In this document: one piece after another, positions 22,521 to 31,547 of the stretch | How positions within the stretch are numbered: the stretch's first letter is position 1 | How the letters are laid out: each line of letters begins with the position of its first letter | Source of the DNA: Guptibacillus hwajinpoensis | GTDB lineage: Bacteria > Bacillota > Bacilli > Bacillales > Guptibacillaceae | Length of the DNA stretch: 64,000 bases | Assembly (NCBI RefSeq): GCF_020171785.1 | Contig: NZ_JAIVAE010000010.1 | Coordinates: forward strand, 62,001-126,000 | Direction of reading: 5' to 3' | Program-made: the position numbers and the translations under genes | The notes under the pieces: model-generated | The model's input: the letters and a program-made list of their open reading frames with translations, nothing else | Told to the model about the DNA's origin: nothing | Databases searched by the model: none

Positions 22521-25392
22521 CTTCTTTATCTTCAATCGAATAATCAGGTACTAATATTTTTCCATTGTTATTCTTGTTCACAAGAGATTTAATCAACGAT
22601 TTCGTCAAGTTTTTGGGAGGATAAGGTTTAATAAGGTAGTCTTTTGCCCCTAGTTCAAATCCACGCTGCTTCTCTTCACTCACGGTTGAAACAAAGATCG
22701 GTATATTTTTTGTCCGCTCTGTTTCTTTTACTGTTTTCAACACGTCCCAGCCACTCATACGACCATCTAACATTATATCAAGGACGATTCCCTCAGGTGT
22801 CATTTGCTCAAGGAGCTCAATCGCTTCTTCACCACTTCTACAATGATGGACAGCAAACCCGTTTCCGGTAATTTCCTCCATCAATAAAAGAGCGAGACTC
22901 TCATCATCCTCTACAATCAAAACGCCAGAATCTTGAAGTTCTCCAGATTTAGAGTCTACCGACTGCTTTTCAATTCCTAGTGGGAAAACAAGAGTAAACG
23001 TACTCCCTTTTCCCAATTCTGATGTTACCAGAACGTCGCCATTATGAGCAGTCATGATCTCCTTTGATATGGCAAGTCCTAGTCCCGTTCCACCAATTTG
23101 GCGTCGGTCTGAATTATCAACACGAAAGAACTTTGTAAATAGTTTGGATAGAGCATCCTGCGGAATTCCAAGCCCTTCATCTCGAATATCTAAATAAAGC
23201 TGATCATTCTCTACTCTAAATCTTGTTAATACCGTGCCACCTTCAGGAGAATATTTGACTGCATTGCTGACAAAGTTATTGAACACCTGTTTAATTTTAT
23301 CCCCATCACCAATAATCTCATGTTTCTCCGCCAAATCTTCAATAGTAAAAGAATGGAGCTTGGAATGATCGCGGTAATTATCGAGTACTTCTTCTATCAT
23401 CTCTTTAAGATTAATTCGCGTTTTATCATAGTTTTGCTTCCCAGCTTCCATCCGCTGAATATCAAGAAAATCATTGATTAGAGATGTTAAACGCTTTGCT
23501 TCTTTATAGATTGTATTTAAATATTTCTTCTGCTTCTCAGGTTTTAACTCTTTTGAAAGCATAAGCTCTGTAAAACCAAGAACACTAGAAAGGGGGGTGC
23601 GTAATTCATGGCTAACGGTACTCACAAATTCGTTTTTCATTTCATCTACTTCATGTTCACGAGTAATATCACGATGGACAAAAATAGATCCAATAAATTT
23701 ACCGTCAGTATATAGGTGCTCGTAGTACATTTGGATAAAGAGGGAAGGTTCTGTATTCGTTTGATAGATAAGTTCACTCTGTTTCGGTTTAACCCCAGCA
23801 ATAACATCATGAACGTATGAACTCACTTCATCTCGATCATTTATATCGACTTGCTTAAAGAACTTAGAACTCCATTCAGTAAACGGCTTTTCATTTGCAC
23901 CATCAGGAAAGCACGCATCCAACATGGTACACATTTGATCATTCACAGCACGAGTTGTTCCTTCTCTGTCGACGAGCTGAATCCCTTCACGAATCGTATT
24001 CAAGATCTCTCTATTGATTTGTCGTTCATTCTCAGTCGTTTCATATAATCGAAGCTTATCGAGAGCGAGCGAAATTTGACGCGACAAATCGGATAGTTCC
24101 GTTACTTCATCAGTCGTAAATTCCCCTCCTATTCTCGTAATACAAAGTAAAGCGACTGGTTCGTTATCTGAAAGAACTGGAATGTAAATATCATTTGAAA
24201 TTTCTTCTACTCCATGATAACCTGCTTCCCCAATTGAAGCCTGTCTTTGAACAATATGAAATTTCTTTTGCTCGATTGCTTTAACGCCAGGTCCGTCTAA
24301 TAAATGATCAATCCATTCGTGTACTTTCTCTTGACTAACGCCAAGCGATGCATAGTCTTTCCCTTGATTTAGCATAACGATAATACCCTTATCAGAGTTA
24401 AGGATATGAATCATATTCGTAATGATACTTTGCAATAGTTCGCTTTTCGTTAAGGTAGACGCAAGCGATCGATTTAATTCATTGCGATGCTCTAACACTT
24501 TTTTTTGTACATTCATCGCTTTTACATTTTGTTCAAGCGTGAATTTACTCCCTTTAAGTTCTTCACTCTGCTCGACTAGTGCATCGTTCGAAGTAATGAG
24601 TGCCCTCTCATTTTGTTGTATATTTTTAACCATTAAATTAAACGATCGTGCAAGCTCCCCTAGTTCATCTGATCTTCTCACATGCGGCATTTCCACATTT
24701 TCTCCTGAAGATACTTGGCTAGAAGCTAACGCCAACTCCTGAAGTGGTTTACCTATGCGCCTAGCCATAATACCAGCAAGTATCGTTGCAATTAATAGAA
24801 GAAAAATAACAAATGAGACGAAAAGCATCTGTAAATTCGATAAGCGATCAACCAAATCTTGCTCAGTTGTATAGATTTCGTTCTCAACTTCAGAAACAAG
24901 GTCTCGCGTTTGATCTCTTAAATCATAGACTAAGTTACTCCCGCCACGATCTTTAGAAAGCTTTTGCAACCCTTCTGTATTATCTGAAGCTACCTGTATT
25001 TGCGCTGCTTCAAAAAGGTTATAATAATTAACCAATTCCCCTTGAAGGTGTGTAATATATGCTTTTTCTTCTCTACTTTCTAACTCTGGTTTCAGTTGTT
25101 TGATCTTATCTACGATCATGTTTTTCTGAACAATGTAATTACTTAAAAAAGGGTCATCTACACGAAAGCCTAAATACCCTCGAGCCTCAAAAAACATATC
25201 ATTCAAACTATCTTCCAGTTCAACTGCATACTGTTGTTTTTGTCGAAGGTCGACTACTTTCTCCTCATACTTTGCTTCAATTGACTGACTATAAAGCCCC
25301 AACCCAGCTGCCGCAATTAAAATCAAAAACAAAAACCCACTCATAAACCATACAAATTGTCGTGATAAACTACTTCTCCATTGTCTATTCAC
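22504..25392 (-). CDS. Hybrid sensor histidine kinase with GAF, PAS and C-terminal receiver
   Basis: 962 residues. Two membrane spans (about 13-34 and 188-210) frame a helical extracellular sensor (CHASE3/four-helix-like, 40-185). A HAMP domain (210-262), coiled coil, GAF (310-450), PAS (455-580), HisKA with H595 in STVSHELRTP, HATPase_c (DEGLGIP, GGTGLGL) and a receiver domain with D in GIVLDIMLDG and K in DYLIKPYPP follow. It ends the 10.6-kb operon with the GGDEF, GT2 and glycosidase-like genes, overlapping the single-domain regulator by 8 bp. Hybrid kinases are uncommon in Bacillus. It likely forms a phosphorelay with the Hpt and receiver domains of the same operon. Confidence 0.92.
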   Translation of the reverse strand: MNRQWRSSLSRQFVWFMSGFLFLILIAAAGLGLYSQSIEAKYEEKVVDLRQKQQYAVELEDSLNDMFFEARGYLGFRVDDPFLSNYIVQKNMIVDKIKQLKPELESREEKAYITHLQGELVNYYNLFEAAQIQVASDNTEGLQKLSKDRGGSNLVYDLRDQTRDLVSEVENEIYTTEQDLVDRLSNLQMLFVSFVIFLLLIATILAGIMARRIGKPLQELALASSQVSSGENVEMPHVRRSDELGELARSFNLMVKNIQQNERALITSNDALVEQSEELKGSKFTLEQNVKAMNVQKKVLEHRNELNRSLASTLTKSELLQSIITNMIHILNSDKGIIVMLNQGKDYASLGVSQEKVHEWIDHLLDGPGVKAIEQKKFHIVQRQASIGEAGYHGVEEISNDIYIPVLSDNEPVALLCITRIGGEFTTDEVTELSDLSRQISLALDKLRLYETTENERQINREILNTIREGIQLVDREGTTRAVNDQMCTMLDACFPDGANEKPFTEWSSKFFKQVDINDRDEVSSYVHDVIAGVKPKQSELIYQTNTEPSLFIQMYYEHLYTDGKFIGSIFVHRDITREHEVDEMKNEFVSTVSHELRTPLSSVLGFTELMLSKELKPEKQKKYLNTIYKEAKRLTSLINDFLDIQRMEAGKQNYDKTRINLKEMIEEVLDNYRDHSKLHSFTIEDLAEKHEIIGDGDKIKQVFNNFVSNAVKYSPEGGTVLTRFRVENDQLYLDIRDEGLGIPQDALSKLFTKFFRVDNSDRRQIGGTGLGLAISKEIMTAHNGDVLVTSELGKGSTFTLVFPLGIEKQSVDSKSGELQDSGVLIVEDDESLALLLMEEITGNGFAVHHCRSGEEAIELLEQMTPEGIVLDIMLDGRMSGWDVLKTVKETERTKNIPIFVSTVSEEKQRGFELGAKDYLIKPYPPKNLTKSLIKSLVNKNNNGKILVPDYSIEDKEEGLSD

Positions 25393-25750
25393 CTAAAATG
25401 TCCCCTACTACGTTTGCGAGTTCCACTGGACTAAACGGTTTAGATATAAAGTAATCCGCTCCTGCCTCTCTTGCAATCTCTTCATCTTTTTTTTGCGCTT
25501 TTGCAGTAAGCATCATTATTTTAACATCGTGATTCCCTTGCTCTCGAACCTTTTTAATCACTTCAAGACCGGTCATTTCTGGCATCATATAATCAAGTAA
25601 AACGAGGTCATACGCTTTGCTTTGAATATAGTCATATGCTTCTGCGCCATCTTCAGCTTCATCGATTTCATAATCATCGTCTTCAAGCGTATCAACGATT
25701 AACATTCGTAGAATTTCTTCATCTTCTGCGACTAACAACTTTGGAGCCAC
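25385..25750 (-). CDS. Single-domain response regulator (CheY-like)
   Basis: A 121-residue stand-alone receiver domain. The acidic pair in VAEDEE, the phospho-acceptor Asp in LVLLDYMMPEMTG, Thr in MLTAKA and Lys in FISKPFSP are present, and there is no output domain. The GTG at 25750 with AAAGGGTG ahead is chosen over a TTG six codons upstream. It sits between the glycosidase-like gene (50-bp gap) and the hybrid kinase (8-bp overlap). It probably shuttles phosphate between kinase and Hpt domain or acts as a protein-interaction switch on the synthase complex (inference). Confidence 0.9.
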   Translation of the reverse strand: MAPKLLVAEDEEILRMLIVDTLEDDDYEIDEAEDGAEAYDYIQSKAYDLVLLDYMMPEMTGLEVIKKVREQGNHDVKIMMLTAKAQKKDEEIAREAGADYFISKPFSPVELANVVGDILGE

Positions 25751-25800
25751 GAAAATCACCCTTTGCAATTAATTGAAATAAGAATAGAGGGGTTTCCCCT

Positions 25801-28800
25801 CTATTCCTTATATCGGCTAAACTCTTCCTGCATAATATAGTAAGATTGTTTTAATCTTTCATGATAATGTGGTTCTTTCCATTTATCCCAAGTAAATTCA
25901 TAAAATTCTTCCAACTGTCCGTTTTTAGTAACCGGTCTTGTTTCATTTATAGAAGCGAGCGAGAGACTTGCATCCTCCTCATCTCCTTCGTACATCACTA
26001 AGCCAACCTTAAAACGGTCTATTTTCTTTGAAGCACTCAGACCGTCTTTCCACATGTCCCCCATGATTTCTTTTTCACTTGGATCCTTCACATTGAAAAG
26101 AGCCCACGGTAATCGTATTTCGATCGAATTTCCTTTCACAATAAAATCTGAAAGGGAATTGTAATCCTCACTTTCTGGATTTCCATTACCATAGGTTAGG
26201 ATGCCTGTTTCATAATCATCAAATGGAAACGTTTCTCTTGTGCTCGGAATCGTTAGTTGCTTGTTCAAGGCTAAGCGTATTGGATGAAACACATCGTTAT
26301 CCTTTTTACTGGCATAGTTTTTTTCCTCAATCAGACCAAGGTCTTCAGCATACTGGTAGTAGAATGCATCATAATAGCTGTGCACGGTAAGTCGTGAAGT
26401 TTCTTTTCCAGTCAGGTTAAGTATAAAATCAATTCCAGACGAAGTTTTTAATTCTGGATCTTGAAAGATATTCTTGCTTCCCTGTCCACTAATCGTATCA
26501 AACAGTAGCATCGTCTTATCCTGTTCCATTTGTTCTGGTGACATGTTTTGATAGTCTAGTCGGAAGTAAATAGATTTCTCATCGCTAGTCATAAAGAAAC
26601 GTTGGAGATTTTGAGTTTTAACAGTTGATTCAAATAAAGGCTCTTCCCCTTCCCAATCCGTTACATCTCCGTCCACTTTTATTTTCAGCTTTTCACCAGG
26701 ATCAAAACTTAGTAATCCAAACTGCTGTTCATTTGTTTGATCATTTGACCAGAATGGTCGACGATCTGCATTATCGAAATCCATTGTGTTCCATGTTCGT
26801 TTAAACCATTCATCCTGCCAGGAAAACACCATTCCACCTGCATAATTTTCTGAAACGATGTTTTCAAACAATTGGGCATCAATCTTTCCTTGCTTCTCCT
26901 CAGAGTTGCCGCCCTGATTCATGCCGTAAACATTCCGATGCGTCATCCCTCTCGAAGCCGGCACGCCAAACTCAGCAACTACAACTGGCATCTTATGCAC
27001 TTTTCTAAGTGCATTAAGGTAGCCTGCATAATTGTTTTTCTCACCGTTCTCATCAACATAATTTACGTATTCTTCTTCGTAATTTAAGAAGTCTGGATAA
27101 TAAGGATAAATATGATAAGAAGCGAATTGACCTGCATAATAGTCTTCCTTTAATTGAATGACATTCGGATCAACGGAAACCAAATCTTCTTTTTCAGAGG
27201 GTTCTGCAGGATGATCGAGTAAATCAGTCGTCACCCAATTTGTGAAGCTTACAGGTCTTTGGTAGTTGTATTTTTCCATCTCATAACGAACCGTATCATC
27301 CATCATGTTTGCGATCCATATTTCAAAAGGACTCGCATCCTTTGTCGTGAGGAAGCTGCCATTATATTGCTTCATGTCACGATGCTTTTCATTTGTAGCG
27401 ACAACGACTTCAGGATCCCACTCAATTCCAAGTACCCAGCCAAGTACGTATGGTGACACATCTGCCGTATAACTGCCTCCTGCATGACCCACCTTCTTTT
27501 CAATCCTTGCATTCCCATGAATAAGATCAACCGTATCTTTCGTTGCTTTTTCAAGAAGCTGAGTATTTTCTTTCGCATAAGCATCTTGAGTCTTAAGTAA
27601 CGGTTCTTCCTCTACCCATACACCTTGAAATATATATAGCGGCTTATCTGCTTCTTTATTGTGTTCTAAGAGTGCCTCATAAAAAGCGGGCGGATGAATG
27701 GTATAAATCCGCACAGCATTTGCATTCATGTCAGAGATTTGATCGAACCACCGTTTGTATTCTGATTTTGTGATTGCTGCTTCCCCTGGAAAGTAACCTG
27801 GTTTTGCGATTCCCATATTGACGCCTTTAATAATGAGGTCTTCCCACTCCCCATCTTGAAATACTTGAATTTTATCCTCGCCGACTTTGCCCGCAACTTG
27901 CACACCTTGTATAGTTGGGATGTTCACATGACTTTCTTCTCTTTTGGTATCAGTGTCTTTAAGGGTTTGTAAGATCGTTTCCATCATCGGCATATAAACT
28001 TTCCAGTAGAAAGCTTCAAGCGTTTCGTTATCACCTGTTGTTAATAAGCGATTAATGGCTGGTAACCACTTATATTGGTGAAAATTCAACTCACCATCAT
28101 AATCGGCGTAATCACCCGCAAAATAATAAGAGTGATTGTGCTTCATTACTGCTGGAAAAGATGTAGGAATGCCAGCGTCTTCAAGTGATTTTTCTGCTTC
28201 TTGACTCACATCTACTGTATAGTTTGCTAGTACGTCTTCCTCGTCAATCGGTTCCACGATGTCAAACCAATAATGATATGACATCGACTCTTTCACTAAA
28301 GAATCTTCCATCCATTCCAATCCTTTTTCATTGAATGAAAATTGAACTGTTTGATCTCCAACGTCTTCTTTCTCAATGACTATGATCGAGTTATCTTCGT
28401 TCACAAATACAAGCCCATCATCCGAAAAGTCCCACTTCTCATCATACTGTTTTTCATAGTTATCAATAGCCCACACCGGAACTTCACCACCGATTGAAAG
28501 ATCATCGAAATATCGCCCAATCCACCCTGACCACTCAAGGTTTAAAGTTGAATAAAGACCCTCCCGTGCCTTCTCTTCCGTCGGACTACCAAATGCATTA
28601 AATTCAGCAATAAAGGTTGACCCCTTCTGCACAGCTTCTGAAATCAAGCTCACTTCTTCTGGAGTCATTCCACCGTAAATGTTTTCAGAATGATCACCTT
28701 TGGATGCTTTCCCATACCAATCTTCTTCGTATACGCCATAGGAGTCCGCTAAATAGATCAGGTCTTTACCTACTAACGAATCTGGAAAAGAGTCAATGCT

Positions 28801-29076
28801 ATACTCCTCACCATCCCCCGGTCTGAATCCTAGATAATCTTCTGAAGCGTTGTATGGCGTTCCATTATTCTTTATCCACTTCTTATGATTCAAAATCCAT
28901 GTAAGCCCTTTATGTTCACGATACGTGTTATCTGGAATGGTTTTATCAATAATGACAATATCACTGGTGGATTCATTACTCATAAACCAAAACAGAACAG
29001 GAGACAACAAAATAAGTACTAGTGCTATTACTCCAACTAGGAAACCAATGATCGTCTTGCGCTTTATGTAACTCAC
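25801..29076 (-). CDS. Large membrane-anchored extracellular protein with glycosidase-like TIM barrel
   Basis: 1091 residues. One N-terminal membrane helix (about 9-31) leaves the rest outside. Residues 35-380 form an unassigned domain whose GGMTPEEVSLISEAVQKG and FIAEFNAFG segments resemble nucleotide- or sugar-binding alpha/beta folds. Residues about 410-780 form a glycoside hydrolase-like barrel: IIKGVNMGIAKPGYFPGEA, WVLGIEWDP with acid/base candidate E552, and VVVAEFGVPAS with nucleophile candidate E702, as in clan GH-A. The C-terminal part (about 800-1080) looks like beta-rich, carbohydrate-binding sequence. GTG start lies directly after the GT2 stop codon, so translation is coupled. Likely to trim or remodel the polymer made by the GT2; could act as transglycosidase. 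Confidence 0.8.
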   Translation of the reverse strand: MSYIKRKTIIGFLVGVIALVLILLSPVLFWFMSNESTSDIVIIDKTIPDNTYREHKGLTWILNHKKWIKNNGTPYNASEDYLGFRPGDGEEYSIDSFPDSLVGKDLIYLADSYGVYEEDWYGKASKGDHSENIYGGMTPEEVSLISEAVQKGSTFIAEFNAFGSPTEEKAREGLYSTLNLEWSGWIGRYFDDLSIGGEVPVWAIDNYEKQYDEKWDFSDDGLVFVNEDNSIIVIEKEDVGDQTVQFSFNEKGLEWMEDSLVKESMSYHYWFDIVEPIDEEDVLANYTVDVSQEAEKSLEDAGIPTSFPAVMKHNHSYYFAGDYADYDGELNFHQYKWLPAINRLLTTGDNETLEAFYWKVYMPMMETILQTLKDTDTKREESHVNIPTIQGVQVAGKVGEDKIQVFQDGEWEDLIIKGVNMGIAKPGYFPGEAAITKSEYKRWFDQISDMNANAVRIYTIHPPAFYEALLEHNKEADKPLYIFQGVWVEEEPLLKTQDAYAKENTQLLEKATKDTVDLIHGNARIEKKVGHAGGSYTADVSPYVLGWVLGIEWDPEVVVATNEKHRDMKQYNGSFLTTKDASPFEIWIANMMDDTVRYEMEKYNYQRPVSFTNWVTTDLLDHPAEPSEKEDLVSVDPNVIQLKEDYYAGQFASYHIYPYYPDFLNYEEEYVNYVDENGEKNNYAGYLNALRKVHKMPVVVAEFGVPASRGMTHRNVYGMNQGGNSEEKQGKIDAQLFENIVSENYAGGMVFSWQDEWFKRTWNTMDFDNADRRPFWSNDQTNEQQFGLLSFDPGEKLKIKVDGDVTDWEGEEPLFESTVKTQNLQRFFMTSDEKSIYFRLDYQNMSPEQMEQDKTMLLFDTISGQGSKNIFQDPELKTSSGIDFILNLTGKETSRLTVHSYYDAFYYQYAEDLGLIEEKNYASKKDNDVFHPIRLALNKQLTIPSTRETFPFDDYETGILTYGNGNPESEDYNSLSDFIVKGNSIEIRLPWALFNVKDPSEKEIMGDMWKDGLSASKKIDRFKVGLVMYEGDEEDASLSLASINETRPVTKNGQLEEFYEFTWDKWKEPHYHERLKQSYYIMQEEFSRYKE

Positions 29077-30492
29077 TTATTTTGAAACCCCTTTTCTGCT
29101 CATTTCTCCCCAACTGTTGTTTCGACGAATAAGTTGAATAATTCCTTCCACTCTCCAAAATACAGTTAACGGCCTAAACCAAAACGCTTCGGATAAAGAA
29201 TAGAAATATAGTCGAATTAAATCTTGTACTTTTGTATACCTTCTTAAGCTCCATTCTTCTAGCAGGACAGCACTCATAGATAAAAGCGACCCATAAATAA
29301 CTGCTAGAAGGAAGAGAAGGACTGCAAAAGAAGTGTAAATCCCTCCAAAAAACGGGGAAATAATCATAATGATATAGCCTAATAATTCAATAACCGGACC
29401 TAGAAATTCTACAATTAAAAAGTATGGCATTGAAACGAGACCAACAAGACCATACTTAGGATTACATAGCATTTTCTTGTTGTGCCAGAGACTTTCGTAA
29501 AGGCCTCTGTGCCAACGACTTCGTTGTCTTCTTAGGATCTTCGAAGATTCTGGTGCTTCCGTCCAACAGACGGGATCCGGAACATACACAATTCTCTTAC
29601 CTGACCTCTCTTCTTTAATTTGTTTATGAAGTCGAACGACAAGATCCATATCTTCACCGACCGTGTCAGTACGATAACCGTTTACTTTAACAACACTCTC
29701 TCTGTGAAAGACGCCAAATGCACCCGAAATGATTAATAAAAGATTATGTCTCGAGAGTCCAATTCTCCCCATGAGAAAGGCTCGAAAATATTCGATTACT
29801 TGCATAACGACAAGCGGTGTTTTTGATAGTTCAACCTTCATTACTTCTCCTCGCTCAATTGTACAACCATTTGCGATTCGCACACTTCCACCAACTGCCA
29901 CAATTTCTTCTTTCGAGTCTATGATTGGCTTCATCACTTTCGCAAAGGCGTCTCGCTCAATAATCGAGTCACCATCTAGTGAACAAAAATAGGGATAATG
30001 AGCAATGTTTATTCCCGCATTAAGGGCATCAGCCTTCCCTCCATTTACTTTATCGATAGCATATAAGTTTTCATAAATGGTTGATTGATAGACGCTAATA
30101 ATTTCATTCGACTTAATTTGTTTTCGAATAACTTTCTCAACCTTCACCATTTCAAAGGACTTAATAACGGCTTCTAATGTTTGATCCTTTGAACCATCGT
30201 TAATAACGACCACTTCATATTCAGGATAATTAATGCTAAGAAGTGAACGTACGCTTGGTACAATACCTGCCTCCTCATTATAAGCAGGTACTAGAATCGA
30301 CACAGGTCTTGTAAAAGAGGATTGAGACAATTCTTCGTATGGCTCGTACTGATCAAGTTTGTATTCTTTCCTTAGTTGGATAGCAGAGATGACAAAAAGG
30401 ATAAGGTAAAATAAAATAATTCCAACCATATACACAGCTACAAAAATAGTAAATATAAGTAGCATAGTAGAAAACACACTAGCGATAGACAC
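29077..30492 (-). CDS. Processive family-2 glycosyltransferase (polysaccharide synthase)
   Basis: 471 residues. An N-terminal membrane region (about 5-38), GT-A catalytic domain with LVPAYNEE, D99 of VINDG, the DGDS metal motif (173-176), GEDMD (279-283) and QRSRW (323-327), then three to four C-terminal helices (about 345-440). This D,D,D,QxxRW pattern with a membrane channel marks processive beta-glycan synthases such as cellulose, poly-N-acetylglucosamine and hyaluronan synthases. No PilZ domain is attached, so c-di-GMP control would have to come through a partner. GTG 30492 with AGGAGGTG overlaps the HEAT-repeat gene by 14 bp. Product sugar unknown. Confidence 0.92.
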   Translation of the reverse strand: MSIASVFSTMLLIFTIFVAVYMVGIILFYLILFVISAIQLRKEYKLDQYEPYEELSQSSFTRPVSILVPAYNEEAGIVPSVRSLLSINYPEYEVVVINDGSKDQTLEAVIKSFEMVKVEKVIRKQIKSNEIISVYQSTIYENLYAIDKVNGGKADALNAGINIAHYPYFCSLDGDSIIERDAFAKVMKPIIDSKEEIVAVGGSVRIANGCTIERGEVMKVELSKTPLVVMQVIEYFRAFLMGRIGLSRHNLLLIISGAFGVFHRESVVKVNGYRTDTVGEDMDLVVRLHKQIKEERSGKRIVYVPDPVCWTEAPESSKILRRQRSRWHRGLYESLWHNKKMLCNPKYGLVGLVSMPYFLIVEFLGPVIELLGYIIMIISPFFGGIYTSFAVLLFLLAVIYGSLLSMSAVLLEEWSLRRYTKVQDLIRLYFYSLSEAFWFRPLTVFWRVEGIIQLIRRNNSWGEMSRKGVSK

Positions 30493-31522
30493 GATCTACA
30501 CCTCCTCTAACTAACCATTCTTTTGCAGTATCACGCGCAAATGGATCAAGATGAGTTGCTGCAACATCTTCCAACAACGCTCGACCGTTTTCTTGAGCTA
30601 GAAGCGATTCTGCTGCCGTGGTTCTAACCCACCAGCTTTCATCAGATAGAAGGTTTAACAAATCTTCGAGAAAACGGTGGTCTCTCACCAATTTAAACAA
30701 CTTAGCTGACATCATTCTTTCTTGCCAGCTTTCTGCATGGAGTGATGCCTTAACCTTCATTGCATCTGTCACATAGCCAACTTTCACAAGAGACTTTAGT
30801 GAACGAATTCGAAATTCCGTGTCGTTTGACGTAATAAAAGATTCAATTGTTCTTAAATATTTATACTCTCCCAGCTCCCCCATTACTTCAATAAGAGCAA
30901 ATTGAACCCGATCTGGAAAGTTACTGATTGAATCAATAAAGTAGTCTAAGTGAACATCATCCAGGCGCCGAAATAGATCCACGTAATAAAAGTTCGGATA
31001 TTCCTTTTCTTCATCTAATAGAATCATATAAAGACGATCATCTTGTAAGTTTGCAAGAATCCGCAATACTTGAATCACTTCTAATTCGCTCGTTCGTTTG
31101 ATGTCTAATAAATCCACACATTCTTCAACTAGCGAAATCATACGTAATTTTTCAATGCGATGTAGCGTGTTCATACGTATACTCCACCGATGATGATGTA
31201 GTCTTTTTTTATAATGACCATACAGCGTCTGTTCCACTAATGCTTCCATTTGATTAGTGGAAGCCTGCCCTTTTATTAGTGAATAATAGCGAGTAATGAC
31301 TTCTTCAAAAGCTTCAATCATAGGATCATTTTCTGGTAGTCGTAACTTCTCTTTCCCTTGAGTAGCGCTGGCAATTTGTTCAAGATAATATCTTTTCCAC
31401 TTACTCTTCTTCCTCTCAAAACGGTTCGATCGAACTTTCTGACCGATTAAGAAAAGAAAAAGAACGGTTAATACAACAAATAGGATTAAAAACACCTGAA
31501 AAATAATGAAAATAGCACTCAT
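30479..31522 (-). CDS. Membrane-anchored HEAT-repeat protein
   Basis: 347 residues: one N-terminal membrane helix (about 3-27), a basic stretch, then helical repeats. The HEAT/Armadillo pattern is clearest in 130-330 (FRIRSLKSLVKVGYVTDAMK, SWQERMMSAKLFKLVRD and SWWVRTTAAESLLAQ). It is therefore a cytosolic scaffold facing inward. Membrane-anchored HEAT-repeat genes next to GT2 genes are seen in other bacterial polysaccharide loci, but their function is not settled. Here it sits between the GGDEF and synthase genes and may be the adaptor that links the two (inference). Confidence 0.85.
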   Translation of the reverse strand: MSAIFIIFQVFLILFVVLTVLFLFLIGQKVRSNRFERKKSKWKRYYLEQIASATQGKEKLRLPENDPMIEAFEEVITRYYSLIKGQASTNQMEALVEQTLYGHYKKRLHHHRWSIRMNTLHRIEKLRMISLVEECVDLLDIKRTSELEVIQVLRILANLQDDRLYMILLDEEKEYPNFYYVDLFRRLDDVHLDYFIDSISNFPDRVQFALIEVMGELGEYKYLRTIESFITSNDTEFRIRSLKSLVKVGYVTDAMKVKASLHAESWQERMMSAKLFKLVRDHRFLEDLLNLLSDESWWVRTTAAESLLAQENGRALLEDVAATHLDPFARDTAKEWLVRGGVDRVYR

Positions 31523-31547
31523 GCGTTCAATCGCCTCATTCTTTCTA

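Noticed and set aside
22504-25392. Hybrid kinase as a horizontally acquired gene
   Set aside because: Unusual for Bacillus, but base composition and codon use look like the neighbours and the operon junctions are tight; no mobility gene is nearby.
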